Assembly: GCA_013420905.1 (NCBI GenBank)
Contig: JAAXNY010000001.1
Location: 3,658,001 to 3,722,000 of the forward strand
From: Collybia mongolica
Taxonomy: Eukaryota; Basidiomycota; Agaricomycetes; Agaricales; Clitocybaceae
DNA: 64,000 nt
Reading direction: 5' to 3'
Positions 49,593 through 59,371 of the stretch are shown here, piece by piece. Below the pieces are notes generated by a model. The model was not told the DNA's origin. It did not search any database and worked only from the letters and a program-made list of their open reading frames with translations. The translations under genes were made by a program, and so were the position numbers. Each line of letters opens with the position of its first letter. Position 1 is the first letter of the stretch.

Positions 49593-50612
49593 ATGAAAGC
49601 CATTTCTACTGCTCAGCACAATACTGTTGTTTCTCTCCTCAATGAGGGCTATTCTCAGCGTCAAATCAAGGAGAAAACTGGTCTAGGGAAGGGTACCATC
49701 AGTAGGATCAGCAAAGATGTGGATGGAAACAAAGAAAACAACCTTGGTGGCTGCCCCTCCAAGCTGTCTGTTTGTGACAAACAGTCAATTATTCGTCAAA
49801 TCAAGTCAGGGAAGCTTGATAATGCAGTTCAGGCTACCCAATTCATCAATGGCATCATCCCCAATCCTGTCACACCCCAGACAGTCAGAAATGCACTCAA
49901 GGAAAATCAATTTTATGCTGCTACAAAGAGGAAAGCTCCTCTTCTCAAACGAGCCCATCGCATCCGGCATCTCCAGTTTGCAAAATATCATGAAAGCTGG
50001 ACTGTGGAGGACTGGAAAAGGGTTCTATGGACAGATGAGACCAAAATCAATAGGATTGGGTCAGATGGAAAGGTTTATGTCTGGAAACAAAGGGGAGAAC
50101 CACCATCTGATAGAACAACATCACCTACTGTCAAACATGGAGGAGGAGGAAACCTCATGGTATGGGGTTGTATGGGGTGGAATGGAGTGGGAAAGCTCAT
50201 AGAGGTGCAGGGGAACATGGACAAGGTTCAATACTGTGAAATTTTGGAGAGTGGAGTTCAGGAAAGTTTTGAGAAGTTGGAAATGGTGGATGGCGAGCGC
50301 TACTTTCAGCAAGATAACGACCCCAAACACACATCTGGACTGGCCACACAGTGGTTTGAAGACAACAACATTCAAGTCCTTGGCTGGCCTGCCCAATCCC
50401 CTGACATGAATCCAATAGAACACCTTTGGGAACATCTCAAGCGCCGTCTTAAAGAATATCCGACACCACCCAAAGGAGTACATGAGTTGTGGGATAGATT
50501 GGCTGAAGAGTGGGGTGAAATTCCACCAGAGGTATGCCAAAACCTGATAGAAAGTATGCCCAGGCGGATACAAGCAGTTATAAAGGCAAAAGGTGGTCAT
50601 ACAAAGTATTAG
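49593..50612 (+). CDS. Tc1-like DD34E transposase
   Basis: Cuts and pastes the element by binding its inverted repeats and inserting at TA. The frame has 339 codons, uninterrupted and without introns. The N-terminus contains helix-turn-helix DNA-binding segments (LNEGYSQRQIKEKTGLGKGT at about residues 16-35, and a second paired-like helix set at 60-105). The catalytic triad is visible: Asp148 in LWTDETK, Asp241 in FQQDNDPKHT, and Glu276 in SPDMNPIEHLWE, with 34 residues between the last two, so DD34E. The Gly-rich GGGGNLMVWGCMGW motif precedes the second Asp. ATG 49593 is the first in frame. The 3' end lies 15 bp before the right inverted repeat. It is likely active or recently so. Confidence 0.95.
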   Translation: MKAISTAQHNTVVSLLNEGYSQRQIKEKTGLGKGTISRISKDVDGNKENNLGGCPSKLSVCDKQSIIRQIKSGKLDNAVQATQFINGIIPNPVTPQTVRNALKENQFYAATKRKAPLLKRAHRIRHLQFAKYHESWTVEDWKRVLWTDETKINRIGSDGKVYVWKQRGEPPSDRTTSPTVKHGGGGNLMVWGCMGWNGVGKLIEVQGNMDKVQYCEILESGVQESFEKLEMVDGERYFQQDNDPKHTSGLATQWFEDNNIQVLGWPAQSPDMNPIEHLWEHLKRRLKEYPTPPKGVHELWDRLAEEWGEIPPEVCQNLIESMPRRIQAVIKAKGGHTKY

Positions 50613-50627
50613 ATAGAAAATTAATAG

Positions 50628-50839
50628 AGGGTCAAAAAACTGCCCCAATGAGTAATCATTTTGTTTGGCCTATAGCTTAATGGGTTTTGATCCAAATCAC
50701 ATGATCCAGGGTCCATTGGAAAGCCACGATGTCATAGTATCTTACATAATTACCCCAGGTCCCCTGCTTATGTCAGCACTTCATACCATATTGATCTTTC
50801 AAAAATGTACAAACATTGGGGCAGTTTTTTGAGCCACTG
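50628..50839 (-). repeat. Right terminal inverted repeat of the Tc1 element (212 bp)
   Basis: Reverse complement of the left repeat with about five mismatches, all in the inner 60 bp. It ends TTTTGAGCCACTG, followed by the TA target. Confidence 0.95.
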
Positions 50840-50841
50840 TA

Positions 50842-51201
50842 TGGCACTGTATGATCAACCTGAGGCATCATTGGTAGGTGAACACTCATTTGTACCCATT
50901 TACACTAACTGTCAGAAATGGATTGCCCTGCACCTGCACCTACTGTAGGTTAGTGTACTCAATGGCCTGGGACTGTAATATTATCGATTGACTGTCAGAC
51001 TTAGTTAGAGTAATCCTCGTTACCTATTAAATTCATAGACAATAACCCCACCTCACTAAAAATGTGGCAATGTAATGGAATACTGTCTGCCCTATTCTTC
51101 CAGACTGTACAAATCTCAAAAGTAAGGGGTGTGTCTACAGACTGGAACCATAATCTCTCATGTTCTGCCCAGTAATAAGTGGAACTATCCAGGACCTCAT
51201 A
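50842..51201. other. Flank of the Tc1 element, no gene seen
   Basis: No coding sequence is recognised. It should be the right chromosomal flank of the gypsy insertion, but the expected LTR end and target duplication are missing. Confidence 0.4.
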
Positions 51202-52270
51202 TAGGGCTGCGCACCGTAACTGTACATGATGGCTGTATGGCTGTAATTGTACAGGTCCCAATACTGTACCATTGGGGCAAAAGATGTAGGTCAAACAGCC
51301 GTACAGGATATGGGCCATATACCATATCCAGCCATAGGATGACGGGTGGAAACAGCCGTTGACGGTTTGTGTTCACATGTGATTGTCTGACCACTCAACA
51401 TGACCAATTTCAACATATCGCTATCAACATGACTGAAATCTAAGGCTGTGGCTTCCGCGTGTTTGGTCACCTCTCACCTCTGGATCAGCTCACAAGACCT
51501 TCATTTAGATATTTAGAGCCTCATGATAGCTTTGCTTTATTTCCTGCAACATCAGTTGACATTTCTTCTCTATTTCCGGCAGTCTAACAATGATGGTTTT
51601 AGTTTCGCAACTGTGCACTCATATCATATGAACAAGACTTGACCTTTGCTCATTCAGACACTTATGGTGGTTGGTCACAAGCCCCAGCCATTGAAGACAC
51701 CCACCTGACCAAGCCAATCATCTCGGCCAATTCATGCCACCTGTGTTCGAAGATAAAAGGAGCCTCATGTATGCGCCCTCAGGCTACCATCACATCCCCG
51801 TCATGCAAGCTCATTCTAAACTGGCATCAGCAGACGACTTTCCCTGGTATCACTCCGAAGGTGATATGACGAGCCTCTCCCATCCCGTGTGCCTACCGAT
51901 GGAACAACTCCCGCTGTTGCAGTTGAGCGAATATTTTCTGGTGGCCGTGATACAATTTCTCTGCGACGTGCAAGTCTCCAGCTGGAGACTATTCGCACAT
52001 TGATGTTGGTCAAGCAGCACCTGAGGCTCTCTTGTGTGGCTATTGACAAAGTCCTTTAAATGTGGTCTCAAAGTAGCACAGATCGATAGAAATTGACAAT
52101 GTGTTCAGTATGAATATGTACCGCACCGCCGTTTTCGGCCGTATAAACCCCCGTACCGTACCGTCAAAATTTTTGGTTTAACTTTACGGTACGGGTGATG
52201 GTCGATTTTATACCGTAAGCAAGCCGTCGATATACGGCCGTAAGCCGATACGGTACGGTGCGCAGCCCTA
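51202..52270. mobile_element. 1.07 kb unit bounded by a perfect 17 bp inverted repeat
   Basis: TAGGGCTGCGCACCGTA at 51202-51218 is exactly inverted at 52254-52270. Inside, near the right end (52120-52262), lie several copies of TACGGTACGG/CCGTACCGTA-type words, and near the left end GGCTGTA and TGTACAG repeats. Short frames inside (for example 51639-51869) have no recognised domain. It may be a non-autonomous DNA transposon whose terminal repeats have diverged inward; no transposase is seen. Confidence 0.55.
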
Positions 52271-53250
52271 ACCTCGTAGCACTTTACAGATGAGCATAAA
52301 TTTAGCTATAACTGCTGAGAGCTATGGAGGTCTGCACAGAGGTATACAGCAACAGAACCTACTCTATGGCATCTATGGCACTATGAGTGTCTATGGGTAT
52401 CTATGCAGGGCTGCTAGCAGATCTCTGCAAGTGACCCAGGATTTGCTGATGGATCCATTTCTTTCCTAGCTTAGTTATTATACATACACTCTACAGGTGC
52501 TTGATGCTTTATGCCAACAGTTTTGGACTGGTCATATATTTCTCTCACAAGAAGATTAACAGGATCTAGGACCCCACCGAACGGGAGTCCGCAGCTTCGT
52601 GGGTTGCACGAGCATGAGCCTGATCCCGAAATTGTGATATCACGTCGGCATTCCCTAGGGCCTCTCCGCTGACGTTCAAAGCTCTCATGTCGCCCTCCAG
52701 CGGGCGGACCGTGGCCGGATCCGCGGAAGAACATCATGAAAGAACATCTAACGTTACTGCGTATATCATGAGTCTACTTTCGTGGAAATAACCCTCCTAA
52801 TTCATCCATTTTCACACTCAGGGTGTGTTTTTATGCATTGCCTTACAACAGCTGAATCGCTTCGACTCCACTGGACACCTCGGGGGGCCTTGCCTCCGTC
52901 TCGCTTAGCGAGCTTAAGAAATATATATTCTAGTATGTCCTAAACTCTAGTGCAAAAACGTTCTTTCATCCACCACGGGCGTTAAGTTTCCAGTGCGTAG
53001 CAATAAGCTAATTCCTTCGAAGTTTTAGGCTTGAGTATTGGGGGGATGAATGGCTTTGCAACCCTCGCCCCAACATACTATTCCCAGGGAATGTTTCAAA
53101 GGGAAGGTCCATTCTCACTATGAGCCGTCATTGATCTCTGAACGAAGGAACAAGTCCCACACGAAGTCCTATGTACGTCCATCTGAATTCTCACAAATCT
53201 ACTATATAAACTTTGACTCTCATTCACCACTGCTTCATCGCTTCTCACAA
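52271..53250. other. Intergenic region before the FAH-family gene
   Basis: I see no supported gene. The distal part (about 53170-53250, with TATATAAAC at 53202) is probably the promoter of the FAH-family gene. Confidence 0.35.
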
Positions 53251-54335
53251 ATGCGTCTCCTCAACCATCTCCTCATTTTTACTGCGGTTATCGCCGCCCA
53301 AGCGGAGCGTTTTGTTCGTTTCACGTCGACCGATGGCCGTGAATACTTCGGCGACGCCATCCTTCCTCCGGGAACGACAGATGCCTCAAAAAGTAAGGCA
53401 GCGAGAGTTATCCAGGGCGATATCTTGGGAAATTTCACTGTCACGAAGCAGGTCAAGGTGACAGAAGCTACCACTGTCATGCGTTGACATATACTCACGA
53501 TACCAATAGCCCATTCGAAAATTGCTTTCTCCTCTTCCCAACGAACGGGTGAGGACTGTTCGCTGCGTCGGGTTCAATTATGCAGCGCATGACGGCGAGG
53601 TACTTCTTTAGATGGGCCTTATGACGTTTATAGTTCTTATAACTGCTCACAGTCTGGACAACCCATTCCCGGCTGGCCAATATTGTTCTATAAGCCCTTC
53701 ACTGCGTTGAATACGCCTAGTGATCCTATTCCCATTAGCGAGGGCTACCAGACACAGGGCAATTTCACATCCACCATGGATTATGAGACTGAGTTGGTCA
53801 TCGTCATAAAGAAGAAAGCCTTCAACATCACCGACGACGAAGCCCTAGACCACGTTCTTGGATATTCCGTTGGCCATGACGTGTCTCACCGTGGGTGGCA
53901 AATCGATCGCGGTGGTGAACCCACTCCCCAGTTTTCAATGGGCAAAGGAGCCAATGGCTGGGCACCCTGGGGGCCCGCCATCGTCTCCACCAGTGTCATC
54001 CCCGATCCACAGACGCTGAACATCTGGACGAAGGTCAACGGAGTCATGAAACAGAATGACACGACTGCAAACATGATCTTTGGCGTCAAGCACCTCGTAT
54101 CGTTCTTCTCAATGGGTACAACCCTTTACCCTGGTGATGTCATATTCACTGGAACGTAAGTAACTCATTATGAACTGCTGTCGAAGCTGTAACCAAGTAT
54201 CTTACTAGTCCTGCTGGCGTCAACCTTGGCAAAACCGACCCAGTATGGCTGGTAGATGGCGATGTTGTGGAGGTGGGGCTGGAGAATGTTGGCACCTGTA
54301 CGAACCAGCTCGTTTATGTCCAAGACGCCAGGTAA
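53251..54335 (+). CDS. Fumarylacetoacetate hydrolase (FAH) family protein with signal peptide
   Basis: FAH-fold enzymes cleave C-C bonds in, or decarboxylate, small keto acids using a divalent metal. ATG 53251 opens a typical secretory signal (MRLLNHLLIFTAVIAAQAER). After an intron (53460-53509 approx.) come LLSPLPNERVRTVRCVGFNY and AAHDGE, and after another at about 53600-53651 SGQPIPGWPILFYKPFTALN. The metal-binding Glu pair sits in MDYETELVIVIKK. GYSVGHDVSHRGWQ is the conserved mid-domain motif, and PWGPAIVST, LYPGDVIFTGT and PAGV complete the fold. A final intron splits GT/PAGV. The stop at 54333-54335 follows VYVQDAR. The family is normally cytosolic or mitochondrial, so a secreted form is unusual. 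The substrate is unknown. Confidence 0.82.
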
Positions 54336-54720
54336 GGCGTTATGCATTAACACTTCTTGGAAATTCTTTCTACATTGGACCATGTCAAGTATATCCATAT
54401 AGCGTGATACTGAGTACAAAGTTGTACGCCTGTCGAGATTTCGAATATATTGCAACGATTATGGTGGTTTTTCTGGCCACGGCAGTGTCGTATTATCTGA
54501 GTTTCGAATATGAGTTTAAGTAGTGCAGACTACCCTCAAAATGAGATATTGAGTCAGGGCGAATACGTCAACAAATATAGCCCAAAAAAAATTGACTCGA
54601 CGTGATTCAGGACGTGACTCGGAAAAATCTTATCGATCCAATTCAGCAGATCTGGCCTTTCATTCTTTCCTTCGACAGCCAGTTGTACCATTTCTACGCG
54701 TACGACCGCTTTTACGAGCA
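54336..54720. other. Intergenic region upstream of arginyl-tRNA synthetase
   Basis: No gene is recognised; it holds the 3' UTR of the FAH-family gene and the synthetase promoter. Confidence 0.4.
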
Positions 54721-56728
54721 ATGGTTTCAACGTTATCTCCCCTACCAACCATTCCTGGAACGGATCCTTCAAGCTGCGTGTTTGATTCGTTCCGAACCTC
54801 CATCGCGAAACGAGTATCAGATGCATTGCCTTTGACGTTGGAGCAAGCATATTCTGGAGTGGATTATGGGAAGAAGGGTGTAGACTTCACTATTGCGCTG
54901 CCTCGGTTCAGACTTCCAGGGAAGGTCGATGAAATCGCTGCCAAAGTCATAAGTAATGTGTGTAACAACAATGCCCACAGGTTCTCTCATCTAATATCTA
55001 GACTTTGACCGCTACAGTTTGAAGAGGACGACTGGGTATCGTCCGTCACGCTCGACAAATCGTTCCTGCATTTTCAACTTAACTCTAATACCCTTGTTCG
55101 CCAAGTACTAACACAAGTCCATACCCTGACACATCTCACACCATCTGGACTCCCTAAATATGGGACAAATACCTTAGGAAAGGGAAAAACTGTTGCCATT
55201 GAGTATTCATCGCCCAATATCGCAAAATCCTTCCACGTTGGCCATTTACGGAGTACAATTATCGGAGCTTTCTTGGCCAACCTTTACAAGGCATGCGGGT
55301 GGGATGTTGTCAGGATGAATTATTTAGGCGACTGGGGAACTCAAGTGTGTATCATTTGCAACAACTCCACGACCAGTACTTTTTAATCGAGAACATAGTT
55401 CGGCCTGATTGCCACTGGTTTCGAAAAGTATGGTTCACAAGAAGAGTTGGAAAAAGATGCTATCAAGCACCTTTTCGACGTATACGTGAAGGTCAACAAG
55501 GATGCAGAGGCGGACCCTAACGTCAAAGCTGAGGCGGCACAGTGGTTCAAACGGATGGAAGATGGTGATGAATCTGCTTTGATGAACTGGCGGGTTTGGC
55601 GAGAAATGAGCATCAAGAAGTACGCTGAGGAGTACCAGCGACTGAACGTCGAATTTGACATTTACAATGGCGAGAGTATGGTTGGGAAGGTGTGGCAAGA
55701 CAAGGCTCTCCAGCGACTGGAGGAAATGGGATTGATTAGTGATGTCGATGGCGCAAAACTTGTTGACTTGGAGAAATGGAAATTGGGCAAAGCGGTTCTC
55801 CGGAAAAAAGGTACGCTCCACCTCAAAACATCAACTATCCAAAGCAGCAGCGTCTTAAGGAATTCCGCAGACGGCACATCGATCTACCTAACGCGTGATA
55901 TTGGTGGTGCCATCGAGCGATATGAAAAATACAAATTTGACAAGATGATATATGTCGTTTCGTCACAACAAGACCTCCATCTTGCACAGCTCTTCAAGAT
56001 GCTCGAGCTGATGGAGTTCCCTTGGGCGAAGAATCTACAACATGTTAACTATGGACTAGTCCAGGGAATGAGTACTCGAAAAGGGACGGTAGTGTTCTTG
56101 AATCAAATTATCAAAGAAGCAGCAGGCGTGATGTACGAACAAATGCAGCAGAACGAGGAGAAATTCAACGCCATTGAAGACCCCGAAAACGTGAGTCTAG
56201 AAATTGGCATCACAGGCGTGAAGATTCAAGATATGGCTGCTAAACGGTAAGCCCATCTCGATTTTTCTGCTACGTACTTCTCATTACTGTTGCAGGATTA
56301 ACAACTATACGTTCAACTGGGACCGAATGCTGTCCTTCGAGGGTGACACAGGTCCATATCTCCAATATGCGCATGTCCGTTTAGCTTCCATTGGGCGAAA
56401 AAACCCCAACCTTCTCCCACTCCCTGAACCATCCCAGATTAACACCGATACACTGGCTTCTATGCAGCATGCGCGCGACATCGTCTTCCTGCTGGGCACG
56501 TACCCTGATGTTATCAAAGTTGCTTTGAAGACGCATGAGCCGAGTGGTATAGTGACCTTTGCCTTCAGACTTGCCCACGCAATCTCCAGCGCGTGGGAGA
56601 CAGTCATTGTGAAGGGAGAGGAGGATATCGAGAAGGCCCGTGCACGGATGTTCCTGTACGAGTGTGCTCGAGACGTCCTATCTGCATCGATGAGGTTGTT
56701 GAGCATCCGACCTTTGGAGCGGATGTAA
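54721..56728 (+). CDS. RRS1: Arginyl-tRNA synthetase
   Basis: Charges tRNA-Arg, a class I synthetase; fungi often use one gene for cytosol and mitochondria. ATG 54721 ([20 protein letters not shown]) is chosen because the following sequence fits the N-terminal Add-1 domain ([20 protein letters not shown]). After an intron: [19 protein letters not shown]. The HIGH region reads [20 protein letters not shown] with HVGH. Then [13 protein letters not shown] and [20 protein letters not shown]. An in-frame intron with donor after 55811 (GTACGC) and acceptor CCGCAG must be removed to give [20 protein letters not shown]. The KMSKS-like loop is [16 protein letters not shown]. The C-terminal anticodon-binding part reads [20 protein letters not shown] and ends [13 protein letters not shown] at TAA-like stop 56726-56728. 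An essential gene, with no break seen. Confidence 0.93.
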
Positions 56729-57370
56729 GCATTTTTATCAAAGATATTGTATTGATACCAGGAATATTAGAAGATGTTAATGGATTCCATTTCACCGAGT
56801 ATGTATGGGCCATCATGCATCAGTGCCCAGTCATCAATATTCATTCTTCTGAAAATCCGAACAGCACCTACAGTCTAGGGCAGAACTCTGCATAAGAACC
56901 GTCAAATCGTGCTTCATGAATATCACGCATTATGGCCTTTTTTTATTGGGGACACAAGCTCTAGAGATAGAAGAACAGAGTCTGAACTGTGTCAGTCAGG
57001 TTGAAGTTGGCTTACTTAGCTTGGCTTCAAGTTAGAAATGTAGAAGTCTTGATTTTGTTCTTCAGGAAAGTGCTTTAATACTGAACATCGCAGCACATAT
57101 ACCACACGCATGTACACGTTGTTTGGGGCGCAATAGCATGCTTGAGTCCAAGGGCTTATAGCGTCATGCCATATCTGGAACAAAAGGAAGTTATTCTCAT
57201 CAAGTTCCCAATTCCCAAGTTAGAGTATTTACAATTACTCGAAATATAAAAAGTCTGCTTAGAATCAATGGTTAATATTGATGAATGGAATGCATGTTCA
57301 ACATTCATGCCTGTAGCACATATATATATGTCAGACTAATCACTTCATCATTTGAAGTAAGAAGATACAT
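56729..57370. other. 3' region of the synthetase gene and flank of repeat copy 2
   Basis: No gene is recognised. It is increasingly AT-rich towards 57300. Confidence 0.4.
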
Positions 57371-58070
57371 GATGTTTTTTTTCTTTTTCGAATCAATAAT
57401 ATTAAGTGCAAGAAGAATAGCCAAGCACTCATGGGCTCAGTGACCTATTATCACTAGATAGTTAAGTGGGCCATCAGGGTGGAGACATAATAAAATATAA
57501 CTTTCTCTACAGGCATAGACCCAGGTCTTGACTGGATACCTGCAGTCAAATGGTATTGTACTGTTCCATGCCTGAACCTCCCAACATGTCTTTGGTATGC
57601 CATTGGCTTGGCAGGGCATGGTCCCCTCCCTTTGCATTGGTACCCCATGGCTATACACTCCTGGTATTTTCAGGGTCTCCTGGATCCCACTCTTCTCTTC
57701 TAGTGTCAAAAATAATGTCCATTAAACAATGAATGACCTGTACCTCAAACCTGCCCATCCTCCCCTGAGTTCTCCAGCTACTTTTCCCCCTGTTCCACAC
57801 CCCTAAACCACTAGTACTCCCCTTCATACAAGGCCACCAGATCCCACATATGGTTGATAAACTGGCATTCTTCCCAAGAGGTAAGCTCCATGCAGGGGCA
57901 GTGGCTGATTGGGGGCCAGACCCCTTCCTCCCTTTGGGTATTGTGGTATGTTGGTGGTGATGCTCCCTAAGGATCTGTGTGAAGCAGAGACAGGAGGTGT
58001 GGCATTGTCATGTGGACTTGGTAATTGACTAGACAGCATAAGCAGGTTGTCTGAGCCCCCAGTACTTGGG
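57371..58070 (-). mobile_element. 960 bp poly-A element, inverted and diverged copy 2
   Basis: The minus strand from about 58070 to 57371 aligns in order with 36020-36750: TACTGGGGGCT, CAGATCCTTAGGGAG, GGAGGAAGGGGTCTGGCCCC, CTCTTGGG-AGAATGCCAGTT, GGGTACCAATG, GGGAGGGGACCATGCC, GTACAATACC, CTGCAGGTATCC, CACCCTGATGGC and CTTAATATTATT, ending in an A-rich tail. The 5' end cannot be fixed. No target duplication was identified. Confidence 0.8.
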
Positions 58071-58528
58071 CCTGGGGGCCATTGCTAAAGCATGGCATAA
58101 ACAAGTCCTACCCTAAGGAGGGTAGCCTTAATATACAAGATTAATATACAGATTTATACTACACAATTAGTTGTCAACCATTCTGCTGGATAAGGCATAT
58201 ATTGCTATTGCTGCTCTTTTGTTTCTACATGTTGTAAGATCAAAGGTGGAATGAAATTGACCATCATAGCTGGGTGTACAGCCTGTAATAATACTATTAT
58301 GATACTAGATTTGATTACAGTTAACAATGATTCTTGAAGCATAATGACTATCACCATAATATATCACACCTCCAAGACAGGGATTGTTATTGTCTTATTA
58401 CACTTGATCTGCACACCCTCAAAATCAAATACAAGAAGACTTGGAGCTGTACAAAATTCATACTGTTGTTGGAGGGTTTTCTTGCATACAGTACATCCAA
58501 GTGTTGATTGTTCTTCAAGTGAAGCAAC
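58071..58528. other. AT-rich stretch, no gene seen
   Basis: Only short frames without recognisable content are present. Confidence 0.4.
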
Positions 58529-58872
58529 CTAACTAGAAATTGAAGGATGATTTGATCTGGTAGCAGTTAGTACAGCATGGTGACTTGCTTGAGCTAGTGG
58601 TCTTCTTATAGTATGACCATAAGAACATATAAGCTTGGATTTTATAATAGCATTTGGCATTGAAAACAACACATGAACAACTGATGCAAGTGAGGTACAA
58701 CCCCATTGGAGTTGCTCTGGATTTATATGTGATAAGTTGTGGCAAAGTTCATCTCTAACAGATTCAAGAGTTGCTCCATTATCAAGTGACCTTCTAAGTC
58801 CTACAGCCAATAGTTCCATTTTTTCAAATTCTCCAGCCCATTTAACAGAATCAAGCCCTCTATATGGAATGT
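58529..58872 (-). pseudogene. Unrecognised, probably transposon-derived protein fragment
   Basis: A minus-strand frame contains LYIPYRGLDSVKWAGEFEKM, LLAVGLRRSLDNGATLESVR and ELCHNLSHINPEQLQWGCTS, then TIRRPLAQASHHAVLTATRS. The composition is protein-like, but I cannot name the family. It lies downstream of the KDZ gene on the same strand and may belong to the same composite element. Confidence 0.4.
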
Positions 58873-59090
58873 ATAACTGTCAAAACAGAATCATAAGGAC
58901 AGCTTCACCTATTGAGTCACCCCACAACAACATATATAACATATGGATGGTGGTGGTTCAAAAGCAAACACAGTGGACTTTTGAATGTGCTGTGAACAGA
59001 AGTTGCTGCAAGGCAAACAAGAAGGGTCTTGACAGAGCAATATGTTAGTGCATAAGTGCAGTACTTCACACTCCCCCACATCCTGCAGAG

Positions 59091-59307
59091 GATTCCGATC
59101 AGAATCCAGAGGAATGCAGGAAGATTTTGAAAAAGTTTTAAAACAGAAAATTCCTTTGAGGAATTCTGCAATATTCCGCTTGGAACACAGAATTCCGATT
59201 GAAATCATTGGAATTCTGCAGAATTTTGAGGAATTTCTTACAAAGTGTGGAAGAAGAAAATTCTCAAAGGAATTCTGCAACATTCCACTTGGATTCTGAT
59301 CGGAATT
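59091..59307. repeat. 217 bp MITE-like inverted-repeat unit
   Basis: GATTCCGATCAGAATCC (59091-59107) matches the reverse complement of GGATTCTGATCGGAATT (59291-59307) at 16 of 17 positions. The interior is rich in GGAATTCTGCA-type words. There is no coding capacity. Confidence 0.6.
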
Positions 59308-59371
59308 CATAAGTTTTAAGTCAAAACAGTCAATAAAGTCAATAGTATATCTAACATTTTGAAGTACTAAA

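Larger units (their letters stand above)
49232..50839 (+). mobile_element. Tc1/mariner-family DNA transposon with intact transposase
   Basis: The element is 1608 bp, flanked by TA on both sides (49230-49231 and 50840-50841). Terminal inverted repeats of 212 bp (49232-49443 and 50628-50839) differ at about five positions by eye; the outer ~150 bp are identical. Each repeat also has a small inverted motif at its own two ends (CAAAAAACTGCCCCAAT outside, its reverse complement inside). The single gene between them is intact. Little decay suggests a recent insertion. Confidence 0.95.

Noticed and set aside
52471..52737. Minus-strand Gly/Arg-rich frame
   Set aside because: No supporting splice sites or similarity; composition is driven by local GC content.
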